49,491 nucleotides of DNA. Origin: Candidatus Dormiibacterota bacterium. GTDB lineage: Bacteria; Chloroflexota; Dormibacteria; Aeolococcales; Bog-877. The stretch is from assembly GCA_013044295.1 (NCBI GenBank), contig JABEUU010000169.1:1-49491 (forward strand). Reading direction: 5' to 3'. Every line of letters begins with the position of its first letter. Within the stretch, counting starts at the first letter, position 1. Shown here in pieces: positions 32,452 to 41,496 of the stretch. A program made the position numbers and the translations under genes. The notes under the pieces are model-generated. The model was given only the letters and a program-made list of their open reading frames with translations. It had not been told where the DNA came from and searched no databases.

Positions 32452-34467
32452 ATGCCTCGCAAATTCTCCACGTCCCCATCCAGCAATTCTGCGGGTGGCC
32501 CGGGCAGTCCGGCCGGAGGCTCGGGAGCACCCCCGCGCAAGCCATCACCTTGGCGCTCGACCCAGTTCCTGCTGCCGTTGGGGATCTTTCTGGCCCTCAA
32601 CCTGCTGGTGGCGAATGTGCTCTTCCCGCCCTCCTCACCCAAGACGATCAGCCTGCCCTACAACGTTTTCATAGCCAACCTGAAGGCTGGCGATGTGACC
32701 AGCATCACCAGCACCGGCAACGCCATTCAGGGGACCTTCCGGCACCCGACCGCCGCTTCCGCCAAGAGTTCCAACAAGGCCCTGCACTTCACCACCCAAA
32801 TGCCGACCTTCGCCGGCGGACAGCTGGAGACGCTGCTCGAGCAGCACAACGTCACCATCAACGCCCAGGTGCAGTCGACGCCTGCCCTGCTGGAGCTGCT
32901 CTACAGCTTCGGACCCACGCTGCTCTTCCTGCTCATTTTCATCTGGTTCATACGCCGCACGGCTTCCTCAGCCAACGGCGGCCTCTTCAGCCTGGGCCGT
33001 TCCCAGGCCCGGCTCTACGACCCGGAGCGTCCGTCGGCCACCTTCACGGATGTGGCGGGGATCGAGGAGGCCAAGGCGGAGCTGGAGGAGATCGTGGATT
33101 TCCTGCGCCAACCGGCCAAATACGAGCGCCTGGGAGGCGAGGTACCCAAGGGCGTCTTGCTGGTGGGCCTGCCGGGGACCGGCAAGACCCTGCTCGCTCG
33201 CGCCGTGGCCGGGGAGGCGGGAGTTCCATTCTTCAGCATCTCTGCCTCGGAGTTCATTGAGATGGTGGTGGGGGTCGGGGCTTCCCGGGTCCGCGACCTT
33301 TTCGCCAAGGCCAAGGCGGCCGCCCCGGCGATCATCTTCGTCGACGAGCTGGACGCGATCGGGCGCAGCCGTAGCGTCGGCCCCAGCTTCGGCGGCCACG
33401 ACGAGCGCGAACAGACGCTGAACCAGATCCTGACCGAGATGGACGGCTTCGACTCTCGCCAGGGGGTCATCGTGCTGGCGGCCACCAACCGAGCCGATGT
33501 GCTCGACTCAGCTCTGCTCCGGCCGGGCCGCTTCGACCGGCGGGTCATGGTTTTGCCCCCAGACCGGGTCGGGCGGGCCGCCATCCTCAAAATCCACACC
33601 CGGGGGGTTCCCCTGGGAGACGACGTCGACCTCAACAATCTCGCCTCCCAGACCCCCGGCCTGGTGGGGGCCGAGCTGCGCAACCTGGTCAATGAGGCGG
33701 CCCTGCTGGCGGCGCGCAAGGGCCGTCCCGCGGTGACCATGGCCGACTTCACTGAGTCCCTGGAGAAGGTGCTCTTGGGGGCCGCGCGGCAGATCGTGCT
33801 CTCGGCCGACGACCGCGAACGCACCGCCTACCACGAGAGCGGACACGCCCTGCTGGGGCTGCTGGTGCCCGAGGCTGACCCCGTACGGCGGGTCTCGATC
33901 GTGCCTCGGGGGCGGGCCTTGGGGGTCACCGTACAGTCCCCGGTCGATGACCGCCAGAACTATCCCGAGAGCTACCTGCGGGCTCGCATCGTGGGCGCTC
34001 TGGGCGGTCGAGCGGCCGAGAAGCTGATCTACGACGTGGTCACCACCGGGGCCGAGAGCGACCTCCAGCAGGTGACCAGCATCGCCCGCCAGATGGTGGT
34101 CCGGTGGGGGATGAGTCCCAAGATCGGGCCGCTCAACCTGTCCGAGGATCCCTCCGACCAGAGCTCCATGATGATGTCCCAGCACTCCTACAGCGAGGCG
34201 ACGGCCCAGGTCATCGACGCCGAGGTGCGGCGGATCGTGGAGGAATGCTTTGAAAAGGCGCTGATGCTTTTGGACGAGAACCGCGAAAAGCTGGTGGCGC
34301 TCACTGGCGCCCTCCTCAAGGAGGAGTCGCTCAATGAGGAGCAGATCCTCCAGGTGACCGGCTTGGCCGCCAAGCCCAAGGCGCTGCCTCCGCCGATCCG
34401 AGGCATCGACGGCCGGGTTGCCGCCGGCGAACCCGAGCCCGCGGTCCCCAGTGCCGGCGCAGGCTGA
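32452..34467 (+). CDS. ftsH: ATP-dependent zinc metalloprotease FtsH
   Basis: Membrane-anchored AAA+ protease degrading misassembled membrane and regulatory proteins; 671 residues. A Ser/Pro/Gly-rich cytoplasmic N-terminus (residues 1-34) precedes TM1 ([20 protein letters not shown]), a 90-residue periplasmic/extracytoplasmic domain and TM2 ([11 protein letters not shown]). The AAA domain has Walker A GLPGTGKT (239-246), [12 protein letters not shown] (Walker B), the pore motif near [17 protein letters not shown], and the second region of homology [20 protein letters not shown]. The protease site is HESGH (461-465) and a downstream Asp in [13 protein letters not shown] 32452 has no Shine-Dalgarno; TAGCGT ends 6 nt before it, so it may be leaderless. 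It follows the mutasome operon by 80 bp and is not obviously part of it. Confidence 0.96.
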   Translation: MPRKFSTSPSSNSAGGPGSPAGGSGAPPRKPSPWRSTQFLLPLGIFLALNLLVANVLFPPSSPKTISLPYNVFIANLKAGDVTSITSTGNAIQGTFRHPTAASAKSSNKALHFTTQMPTFAGGQLETLLEQHNVTINAQVQSTPALLELLYSFGPTLLFLLIFIWFIRRTASSANGGLFSLGRSQARLYDPERPSATFTDVAGIEEAKAELEEIVDFLRQPAKYERLGGEVPKGVLLVGLPGTGKTLLARAVAGEAGVPFFSISASEFIEMVVGVGASRVRDLFAKAKAAAPAIIFVDELDAIGRSRSVGPSFGGHDEREQTLNQILTEMDGFDSRQGVIVLAATNRADVLDSALLRPGRFDRRVMVLPPDRVGRAAILKIHTRGVPLGDDVDLNNLASQTPGLVGAELRNLVNEAALLAARKGRPAVTMADFTESLEKVLLGAARQIVLSADDRERTAYHESGHALLGLLVPEADPVRRVSIVPRGRALGVTVQSPVDDRQNYPESYLRARIVGALGGRAAEKLIYDVVTTGAESDLQQVTSIARQMVVRWGMSPKIGPLNLSEDPSDQSSMMMSQHSYSEATAQVIDAEVRRIVEECFEKALMLLDENREKLVALTGALLKEESLNEEQILQVTGLAAKPKALPPPIRGIDGRVAAGEPEPAVPSAGAG

Positions 34468-34823
34468 CGCAAACCCCGGGGCGACGCCAGTTTGTCATGG
34501 GCCCGCAGCGACCTGGTGCGGGTAGCACTGGGTGACGGCTAACGCGTCGGGCTGAGGCGCGTAGCCAGTCCATCTCGCGCACACCGTGGTGGCGGTGGGG
34601 ATCACGCCCGCGACGCCGGGGGCCCGATCGCCGCCAGCAGCGCGACCACGAGTACGGTGGCGGCAGGGCCAGCACTGCGGGCCCGGAGATGCCGCGCCAC
34701 CCGGGCAGCTTAGCAACCACGCGCCCAATCCGCGACGCTGCTTGAGTTGGTCGTGGGCGCAAGGCCCCCCGTCCTGTTTGGCCCTCCTACGACGTGACTA
34801 CCCGCCCGCCTGCGGGCCGCCTG
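34468..34823. other. Interval between ftsH and the terminator palindrome
   Basis: About 355 bp with no convincing gene. On the reverse strand a signal-peptide-like hydrophobic stretch (AATVLVVALLAAIGPPA, near 34610-34660) is in a different frame from an adjoining tail (GVIPTATTVCARWTGYAPQ) that ends at 34495, which might be the remains of a small secreted protein. Nothing else is recognisable. Confidence 0.35.
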
Positions 34824-34855
34824 GTTGGGGAGCACCCGATCGGGTGCTCCCCAAC
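34824..34855. terminator. Perfect 32-bp palindrome, bidirectional terminator candidate
   Basis: GTTGGGGAGCACCCGA and its exact reverse complement are joined with no spacer, giving a stem of about 14 bp with a 4-nt loop. It lies 10 bp from the stop codon of the secreted repeat protein and downstream of ftsH, both transcribed toward it. No U run follows, so it is a U-less hairpin. Terminator use is inferred from placement. Confidence 0.7.
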
Positions 34856-34865
34856 TGCGTTGAGG

Positions 34866-37196
34866 TCAGGCGGAAGGAGTGGCGCGGGGCCGAGTGGCGA
34901 TAGCGAACCCGATCAGGGTCAGTCCCGCCATTACCAGGATCAGGGTGAGGAGCAGATCCAGATGCGCCCCGGTCCCAGGGGTCGACGTGGTCGACGCTCC
35001 CAGGACGCCTCCCGAGGGCTTGGTGGTGGAGGCGCCTTTGACGTTACCGTTCGGGACTGGTGCGGTGGTAGTAACTGTCGAGGTGCAACTCGTGCCCGAG
35101 CAACCGCCGGGGGCGCCGGGAGTGGCGGTCACCGTGTTGTTGAGAGTCTCAACTCCGTTCACTACGTTCGAGGTTGTTCCTGGCGACAGGATGGTGGCCG
35201 TGTAGGTGACGGTGTAGGTGCTCCCTGCGGGGATCGAGTTGTAAGTCCATGTGTAGTTGCCCGGGCCGGTGTTGGTCACCTGAACCCCGGGGTCTCCCAC
35301 GAAGGAATCGGCGGTGTGGTCGCTGCCGTCGTTCACCTGGAAGCTCGCGCTGCCGCCCATCTGGTCGGTCATGACCACGTTGTTGGCGGCGGCCTGGCCG
35401 ACATTGCTGACGGTGATGTGGTAGGTGAGGGTCTGGCCGATCGTCGCCGTGTTGGTGCTCACCGACTTGGTGACCACCAGATCGGGACCGGACGGGGAGG
35501 AGACGGGAAGTGTGATGACGGTGGACGAGGCGGCCGCGGACGCCGTCTTGTTGTTGGCGTCAGTGACACCGACCTGGACCGTGTCGGTCAGGGCGGAGCC
35601 GGCCGCGGGCGCGTAGCTGGGAATGGTGAAGGCGCAGGTGACCTGACCTCCAGGGTCGAGCACGGAGCCCAGCAGGTCGTTGCCAGCGGTCGTTCCGCCG
35701 GAGCATACCTGCATGGTGGTGCCATTGAAGCTGTCGCTGATCGAGGTGATCGTCTCGCTCTCGGAGCTGGTGTTCGTGATCAGGGCGCGGAAGTCGACTG
35801 TCTCGCCGGGGCCGGTGGCGTACTCGGTCACCCCGAAGCTGCCGTTGGCGTCATTGGTCTTGTATACGGAGACCGCTGGGAGATTGGACACCGATGGGGT
35901 GATGACGGTGGACGAGGCCGCCCCGGAAGCGGTCTTGTTGTTGGCGTCAGTGACGCCAACCTGGACGGTGTCGGTCAGGGAGGAGCCGGCCGCGGGCGCG
36001 TAGCTGCGAATGGTGAAGGCGCAGGTTACCTGACCTCCAGAGGCGAGCACGGTGCCCAGCAGGTCGTTGCCAGTGGTCGTTCCGCCCGAGCATACCTGCA
36101 TGGTGGTGCCATTGAAGCTGTCGCTGATCGAGGTGATCGTCTCGCTCTCGGAGCTGCTGTTGGTGATCAGGGCTTGGAAGTCGACTGTCTCGCCGGGGCC
36201 GGTGGAGTACTCGGTCACCCCGAAGCTGCCGTTGGCGTCATTGGTCTTATACACGCTGACCGCGGGACCGCCGGGAGTGGGGCTCGGAGTGGGGCAGTTG
36301 ACCCAGAAGGTCTTGTGCTTCTGCGGGTCCTGCACGAACTGGAGCTTGAAGTGCAAGCCCTCACCGTTCACCGGCTGGTCGCCGTTGGCGATGGAGGTGG
36401 CGTTGGCCACCAGTTGAGCGGTGGGAATGTAGCTGATCTCCTGGGTGCCGGCGGTTGCGGTGTTGTACCCCCAGTCAGCGACGCCGGGGTTGGACTTGGT
36501 GTAGGGCCACGCCTGATCCTGCTTGTAGCCTGGGTGGTTGTAGTCACCGGTGCCGCTCCCGCTGGGCGACCAACCGTCTATGGTGTAGATCCCCGAGGAG
36601 TCGGCCAGGCCACTACCCCACAGGATGATGTAGGCCGGACAGCCCAGATGCGGGTCCATTTCATGGCCGGGCCCGGCGGTCGACACCGGTGCGCTCGAGG
36701 TGGAGTAGCCGTCCACCCAGACATCCTCTTGGTTGCTGTCGCCCGGGCTGTTGTGGTTGCTCTGGCCACTGCCGGATCCCGATCCGGAGGTGTTGGAATT
36801 GGTGGTGACCTGGGTTCCCGAGGTCGCGCTACCACTTGGAGCGGGCCCGGGTGGGCCGTAGGTTCCCGTCGGGGTGACCTGGCTGCCCTGCCCGGTCGAC
36901 GGGGTGGATGAGCCGGCATTAGTACCCTGGCCGCCCGCGTTATTAGATGTGTTGGAGGTGGTTGCCAGGGCGCTGGGAGAGGTCGAGGTGGATGGTGAGG
37001 TTGACGGAGAGGTTGACGGTCTTCCACCTTGATGGCCGGAGTTGCCCTGGGCGGCTGATGCGGCCGGGGTGCCGCTGGTCGGGCCGTGGCCACCGCCCTG
37101 CGCGGCGAACACGGAGACTGGCGCTGCCAGCAGCAGCACGACCACTCCAGCGTTGGCGAGAATGAAGGACCGCCGACTCAACAGCTTGGCTAACAC
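34866..37196 (-). CDS. Secreted surface protein with tandem DUF11/CARDB-like repeats and C-terminal membrane anchor
   Basis: 776 residues. A signal peptide (SFILANAGVVVLLLAAPVSVFA, cleaved near AQG) is followed by a Ser/Thr/Gly/Pro linker (about 33-155). A Cys-bounded domain then runs from LGCPAYIILWGSG to KHKTFWVNC (about 185-305), a pattern I recall from other Gram-positive surface proteins. Two nearly identical 129-residue repeats follow, each starting PAVSVYKTNDANGSFGVTEY and containing ITSISDSFNGTTMQVCSGG, then a DUF11 domain (DLVVTKSVSTNTATIGQTL ... YHITVSNVGQAA). The C-terminus has TPGTGAHLDLLLTLILVMAGLTLIGF plus basic residues: a TM anchor with a sortase-like but non-LPXTG preceding motif. 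GTG 37196 has AGGAG 7 nt upstream, overlapping the end of the upstream membrane-protein gene. Role in adhesion or cell envelope is inferred. Confidence 0.8.
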   Translation of the reverse strand: MLAKLLSRRSFILANAGVVVLLLAAPVSVFAAQGGGHGPTSGTPAASAAQGNSGHQGGRPSTSPSTSPSTSTSPSALATTSNTSNNAGGQGTNAGSSTPSTGQGSQVTPTGTYGPPGPAPSGSATSGTQVTTNSNTSGSGSGSGQSNHNSPGDSNQEDVWVDGYSTSSAPVSTAGPGHEMDPHLGCPAYIILWGSGLADSSGIYTIDGWSPSGSGTGDYNHPGYKQDQAWPYTKSNPGVADWGYNTATAGTQEISYIPTAQLVANATSIANGDQPVNGEGLHFKLQFVQDPQKHKTFWVNCPTPSPTPGGPAVSVYKTNDANGSFGVTEYSTGPGETVDFQALITNSSSESETITSISDSFNGTTMQVCSGGTTTGNDLLGTVLASGGQVTCAFTIRSYAPAAGSSLTDTVQVGVTDANNKTASGAASSTVITPSVSNLPAVSVYKTNDANGSFGVTEYATGPGETVDFRALITNTSSESETITSISDSFNGTTMQVCSGGTTAGNDLLGSVLDPGGQVTCAFTIPSYAPAAGSALTDTVQVGVTDANNKTASAAASSTVITLPVSSPSGPDLVVTKSVSTNTATIGQTLTYHITVSNVGQAAANNVVMTDQMGGSASFQVNDGSDHTADSFVGDPGVQVTNTGPGNYTWTYNSIPAGSTYTVTYTATILSPGTTSNVVNGVETLNNTVTATPGAPGGCSGTSCTSTVTTTAPVPNGNVKGASTTKPSGGVLGASTTSTPGTGAHLDLLLTLILVMAGLTLIGFAIATRPRATPSA
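35512..36285 (-). repeat. Two tandem 387-bp coding repeats
   Basis: Units 35512-35898 and 35899-36285 are in phase (129 codons each) and nearly identical at the DNA level, including long stretches with synonymous positions conserved. That implies recent duplication or gene conversion. The units encode the paired PAVSVYKTNDANG modules of the secreted protein and could expand or contract by recombination. Confidence 0.85.
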
Positions 37197-37199
37197 TTG

Positions 37200-37787
37200 T
37201 CACTCCTCACGATATGAAACCGGCTGAAGCCAGTTCGGAATTGCTGAAAGTTTGGATACCGGGCGCGGCGACGTCCTTTGCCGACGGCGGGCGTAGATGA
37301 CTGCCAGTGCCAGCCCATTGAATCCCAGGAATAGGGTCAGGCACATCAGGAACCAGGCCAGTCCGGACCCCGCCCCGGACTGAGGGTTAGGCGCGAGGTT
37401 GGGCTTGCGATTGGAGTGGAAGACGACTGGCATCGGTGCCAGCCCACTGGATACCTGGTTGGCGGCGGTGGCCGGGGGGTGGTTCCGGCTCCAACCGACG
37501 TCAGCCTTGGCGGTCAGGCTCGACGCGCCGGGCAGGGCCGGGCGGGGCGCCGTCCGCGCCATGGTGGCGCTCGTAGCCGAGGCTGGGCTCTGGTGGGAGC
37601 TGGCGGCGGCGCCAGCCAGCCGGGTCCCTGCCCCCGCGAGCGTGATCAGAAGGAGCGGCGCGACGGCAGCCACCAGCGGCCGGCGCGAGCCGAGCCTTGT
37701 GGCGGTGACGACGTGCCGAGGGGCCGGCCGGGTTTGGCCAAAACGGCGCCAGCCCGACGCCAGCCCGCGGCTGCTCAGACGATCCAA
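37200..37787 (-). CDS. Membrane protein of unknown function, upstream partner of the surface protein
   Basis: About 195 residues from TTG 37787, which has GGAG 6 nt upstream; the frame stays open to TTG 37919, so the start is uncertain. Two hydrophobic segments are visible: PLVAAVAPLLLITLAGAGTR (about 35-55) and LAWFLMCLTLFLGFNGLALAVI near the C-terminus, flanked by RRRQR. Between them lies a 90-residue extracytoplasmic part with no Cys and no motif I know (PMPVVFHSNRKPNLAPNPQ). Its TGA is 3 nt from the GTG of the secreted repeat protein, whose ribosome site lies inside this gene, so they form an operon. It might help localise or anchor the surface protein; that is inference. Confidence 0.6.
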   Translation of the reverse strand: MDRLSSRGLASGWRRFGQTRPAPRHVVTATRLGSRRPLVAAVAPLLLITLAGAGTRLAGAAASSHQSPASATSATMARTAPRPALPGASSLTAKADVGWSRNHPPATAANQVSSGLAPMPVVFHSNRKPNLAPNPQSGAGSGLAWFLMCLTLFLGFNGLALAVIYARRRQRTSPRPVSKLSAIPNWLQPVSYREE

Positions 37788-38114
37788 ATCTCTCTCCGAT
37801 GGGGGATCGTCGGCTTCCCTTCGCGACGGTCCCTCAGCTCCCTCGTGCGTTGTGTCCGACGGGCACCCGCAGGCCCCTGACTTAGATTTCTCGAATAAGT
37901 AACGGCCAATCCGACTCAAGTACTCGGGTTGTCACCGGCCGTCAGATGTTTGTTACATCGCCGGGGTCGCGCGGAGGTGCCTTAGCTCTGGGCGGCCGGT
38001 AGGAGGGCAGTTCCTCGGCTGGCTCGACCAGGGCTTGGAGAGCACTTCGCCCAAGCAGGATTGCGCTCCTGGAATTGCGGCCGACTCGGGGTCGGATCGA
38101 AGCCCATCCTCCGA

Positions 38115-38134
38115 GAAACATGCGTTCGTACAAT
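38115..38134 (+). promoter_or_regulatory. SOS promoter of dnaE2: LexA box abutting the -10
   Basis: GAAACATGCGTTCG (38115-38128) matches the LexA consensus CGAACRNRYGTTYG at 12 of 14 positions and is followed without a gap by TACAAT (38129-38134). The imuA promoter has the same box-to--10 junction. No good -35 is present, as is common for LexA-controlled or extended promoters. The -10 ends 6 nt before the dnaE2 ATG, so the mRNA is likely leaderless. Confidence 0.78.
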
Positions 38135-38140
38135 GTCCAG

Positions 38141-41100
38141 ATGGGCATCACTGGATTCGGAGAGTGCTGGGCGCGCTCCTACTTCTCCTTTCTGGAGGGG
38201 GCGAGTGCGCCCGAGGCTGTCGCCGAGCGGGCGGCCGAGCTGGGGATGGCTGCTGTGGGCCTGGTGGATCGGGGTGGGCTCTATGGTGCCGTCCGGCTCG
38301 TCCGGGCGGCCGGCAGACTGGGCCTGGGCGCCATGGTGGGGGCGGAGTTGGATCTCGCGGGAGGGGGTAGGCTGGTCCTTCTGGCCACCGACACCTCCTC
38401 CTACAGGCAGCTCTGCAGGGCGGTGAGCCGGGCGCAGCTAAATGGGGTCAAGGGGCGATCGAACCTCACCCTGGCTGGGCTGGACCAGGTTCTGGCGACG
38501 GCTGCCGGAGGTTCCGATGGGGCCCTGGGAACTAGGGACGCCAGGCTCCCCGCTGGGGTCCAGAACCGGCTGCGCCAGCGCGCCCGCTTGGATGGGAACG
38601 CCGCCCGCCCGGTGGAGCCTGGCGAGATCGATCGCTGCACGATCTTGGCCGGCGGTCCCCACAGTCCCATCAGTCTGGCGCTGATTAGGGGTGATCGCAG
38701 CGCCGCCGACTCCGCGGCCACAGCCCTGTGCGAGGCCTTCCCGAGTAACCAGGTCCAGCTCTGCCTGCAGCACCACCTCCAGCCGGGTGACAGCTGGCTG
38801 GCCGCCGAGACCGTCGCCTGCGCTGAGCGGACAGGGGTTGGGGTGGTGGCCTCCGCAGCACCCCGCTACGCGCTGGCCGCCGAGGGCCGGTTGTTGGATG
38901 TGCTCACGGCCATCCGTCACGGCTGCACCCTGGAGGATGCGGCGGCCAGCGGCCTGCTGCTCCCCAACCATCAGTACCAGATGCGCCCCGAGGCGGAGCT
39001 GGCCGCACTCCTGCCCTATCCCCTGGCGTTTGAGGGGGCGCGTGCTCTGGCCGCTCGAGCCGTGTTGGAGTTGGATTTTCGACACAGCCGGTTTCCCGGG
39101 CTCAAGGTCCCAGGCGGTCACACCCCGGAGAGATATCTGGAGGAGCTCTGTCGGCGGGCGGTGCCCAGTCGGTATCCCAAGGCTGGCCCCGAGGTCGCGC
39201 AGCGGTTGAGCCACGAGCTTGAGGTGATCTCGAAGTGCCATCTGGCAGAGTTCTTCCTGATCGTCTTCGAGCTGATGGACTTTGCCAGGAGAAGTGGGAT
39301 CCCGGCCCAGGGGCGTGGATCTGCCGCCGACAGCCTGGTCGCCTATCTGCTCGGAATCACGAGGGTAGATCCAATCGCCCACCACCTGCTCTTCGAACGC
39401 TTCCTGCATGAGGAGATGGAGGGCACCCCCGACATCGATATCGACATCTCCACCAGCCATCGCGAGCGTCTCATCCAGCACGTGTACGACACCTACGGAG
39501 AGGAGCGCACCGGGATGGTCTGCACCGTGATCACCTTTCAGATCCGGATGGCGCTCAGGCAGGTGGGGGCCGCCCTGGGGATGCCTCCTCAGATGGTGGA
39601 GCGGCTCGGGCGCGCGGTTGACCATGGCAGTCGGGATGGGGGTGGTGGCCTGGTCGAGCGAGTGCTGGAGGTGGCGGGGGAGTCCCCGGATCAGACACTC
39701 AGGTCGCTGCCATGGCGCCAGTTCGCCGAGCTGGTGGAGGCGGTGGTCGGGGTCCCGCGCCACCTCTCAATCCATGTCGGCGGGATGCTGGTGACCGGGG
39801 AACCACTCTGGGACATAGCGCCCCTGGAGCGTGCCGCCAGACCCGGGCGAGTGGTGGTCCAGTTCGACAAGGACGACATCGAGGATCTCGGGCTGATCAA
39901 GATCGACCTGCTGGGCCTGCGCACCCTATCGGTGGTGGACGAGACCTTAAGCGAGCTGGAGCGGGTGACCGGGCAGCGGCCGGACCTGGGACAGCTGGAT
40001 CTGGCCGACCCTGAGGTCTATGAGATGTGCTCCCGGGCGGACACCATCGGGGTATTTCAGATTGAGTCCCGAGCGCAGCAGCAGACGCTGCCCCGGGCCC
40101 GGCCCAGGGAGTTCAATGACCTGGTGGTCGAGGTCGCCATCATTCGGCCCGGCCCGATCCAGGGGCATGCGGTTCATCCCTACCTGCGCCGCCGCCAGGG
40201 TCGGGAGCAGGTCACCTACCTGCACCCGCTACTGAAGCCCATCCTCAAGGACACCCTGGGGGTGATCCTTTACCAGGAGCAGATCATGGAGATCGCCATG
40301 CAGGTGGCCGGCTTCAGCGCCGGCCAGGCGGATCGCTTTCGGCGGGCTATGAACCGGCATCGCTCCCGGGTGGAGATGGCCTCTTTGGAGCGGGACTTTG
40401 TGCGTGGCTGCCAGGCGCACACGGTATCCCGGGCGGTTGCCGACCAGCTCTTTACGGCCGTTCGCGGGTTCGCCGCATTCGGCTTCTGCCGCAGCCACGC
40501 CGCCGCCTTCGCCCGCACTGCCTATGAGACCGCCTGGCTCCGGCTGCACCATCCCGCCGCCTACCTGGTGGGGCTGCTCAACCATCAGCCGATGGGTTTC
40601 TATCATCCCTCGGTGCTGGTGGACGATGCCCGACGTCGGGGTGTGGAGGTGCTGCCGGTGGACGTCAACCGCAGTCGCGGCCGCTGCCGGCTGGAGACAG
40701 GAGCCTCAGGAGTGGCGGTCCGGCTGGGCTTCAACTACGTCAAGGGGGTGGGCCCGGCCCTGCAGGATCACCTCGATCGGGTACGTGCCCTCGGAGAGTA
40801 CGCGTCTCCCGAGGACTTCTGGGGGCGCACCGGGATTCCCCGCACAGCACTTGAGTCGCTGGTGTTGGTGGGGGCATTCGATGGGTTCGCCGAACCCCGC
40901 CGGAAGCTGCTGTGGCGGCTCAAAGAGGTGGAGGATGCTCTGGCTGAGAGATCAGGGACTTGGGGTAAGCCGAAGTGGGACGACAACCGGCCAAGGCAGG
41001 CGGAACTGATCTCGCTGCCGGCTCCCGCCCCCGCCCTCCCAGCTCTGTCGCTGCGGGAGCTAGTCTCAACCGACTACCGGGTGATGGGGCTGACCACTGG

Positions 41101-41476
41101 CCCCCACCCGATGGCCCTGCTGCGACCCCGGCTCGGCGAGCTCGGAGTGGTGACGCTGGCCGAGGCGCGCACCACCGCTCCCAATCGCAGGCTCAGGGTG
41201 GCCGGGATGGTGATCACCCGGCAGGCTCCCCACTCCGCTGGCGGTATACGGTTCTTCACCCTGGCCGATGAGACAGGTCATCTGGACCTGGTGTTCGTCC
41301 CCGAGGTCTATCGGAGCAATCGGGCTCTGGCCAGCCATGAGCCGTCGTTGTGTGCCGAGGGCGTGCTGCGGTCCGCCGACGGGGCTGTGAGCCTGCTGGT
41401 GGAGCGGCTTTTTTCCTGGCCCCAAGATGCCGGCCTGGCCGATTCCCTGCCACTTCTGTCTCACGACTACCACTGA
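38141..41476 (+). CDS. dnaE2: Error-prone DNA polymerase III alpha subunit DnaE2
   Basis: 1111-residue C-family polymerase of damage-induced mutagenesis, working with ImuA/ImuB and the sliding clamp. The PHP domain begins GECWARSYFSFLEGASAPEA; DnaE2 proteins normally read LHCHSxFSFLDGAS here, so the metal-binding His residues are lost, as is the TDH motif (now VDRGGL). The palm carries the catalytic acids in TPDIDIDIS (about residue 430) and GLIKIDLLGLRTL (about 584). The fingers region includes YQEQIMEIAMQVAGFSAGQADRFRRAM and FGFCRSHAAAFARTAYETAWLR. An OB-fold follows (LRVAGMVITRQAPHS). ATG 38141 is chosen because the -10 TACAAT ends at 38134; earlier Mets at 38120 and 38075 lie in the promoter. 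Convergent with the transporter gene at 41497. Confidence 0.95.
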   Translation: MGITGFGECWARSYFSFLEGASAPEAVAERAAELGMAAVGLVDRGGLYGAVRLVRAAGRLGLGAMVGAELDLAGGGRLVLLATDTSSYRQLCRAVSRAQLNGVKGRSNLTLAGLDQVLATAAGGSDGALGTRDARLPAGVQNRLRQRARLDGNAARPVEPGEIDRCTILAGGPHSPISLALIRGDRSAADSAATALCEAFPSNQVQLCLQHHLQPGDSWLAAETVACAERTGVGVVASAAPRYALAAEGRLLDVLTAIRHGCTLEDAAASGLLLPNHQYQMRPEAELAALLPYPLAFEGARALAARAVLELDFRHSRFPGLKVPGGHTPERYLEELCRRAVPSRYPKAGPEVAQRLSHELEVISKCHLAEFFLIVFELMDFARRSGIPAQGRGSAADSLVAYLLGITRVDPIAHHLLFERFLHEEMEGTPDIDIDISTSHRERLIQHVYDTYGEERTGMVCTVITFQIRMALRQVGAALGMPPQMVERLGRAVDHGSRDGGGGLVERVLEVAGESPDQTLRSLPWRQFAELVEAVVGVPRHLSIHVGGMLVTGEPLWDIAPLERAARPGRVVVQFDKDDIEDLGLIKIDLLGLRTLSVVDETLSELERVTGQRPDLGQLDLADPEVYEMCSRADTIGVFQIESRAQQQTLPRARPREFNDLVVEVAIIRPGPIQGHAVHPYLRRRQGREQVTYLHPLLKPILKDTLGVILYQEQIMEIAMQVAGFSAGQADRFRRAMNRHRSRVEMASLERDFVRGCQAHTVSRAVADQLFTAVRGFAAFGFCRSHAAAFARTAYETAWLRLHHPAAYLVGLLNHQPMGFYHPSVLVDDARRRGVEVLPVDVNRSRGRCRLETGASGVAVRLGFNYVKGVGPALQDHLDRVRALGEYASPEDFWGRTGIPRTALESLVLVGAFDGFAEPRRKLLWRLKEVEDALAERSGTWGKPKWDDNRPRQAELISLPAPAPALPALSLRELVSTDYRVMGLTTGPHPMALLRPRLGELGVVTLAEARTTAPNRRLRVAGMVITRQAPHSAGGIRFFTLADETGHLDLVFVPEVYRSNRALASHEPSLCAEGVLRSADGAVSLLVERLFSWPQDAGLADSLPLLSHDYH

Positions 41477-41492
41477 GCTGGGGCACCAGCTC
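41475..41492. terminator. Hairpin between convergent dnaE2 and the BASS transporter gene
   Basis: GAGCTGG-GGCA-CCAGCTC is a perfect 7-bp stem with a 4-nt loop. It begins inside the dnaE2 TGA and ends 4 bp before the stop of the convergent gene. There is no U tract. Placement is the same as at 1327-1347. Confidence 0.5.
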
Positions 41493-41496
41493 GGCC

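Noticed and set aside
34866..37196. Long forward-strand frame over the surface-protein gene
   Set aside because: It is the antisense of the repeat-bearing gene (Gly/Val-rich mirror of Thr/Pro codons) and repeats only because the coding strand does.
37942..38151. Reverse-strand 69-codon frame over the dnaE2 promoter
   Set aside because: It reads through the LexA box and -10 element and has no ribosome site or recognisable protein features.
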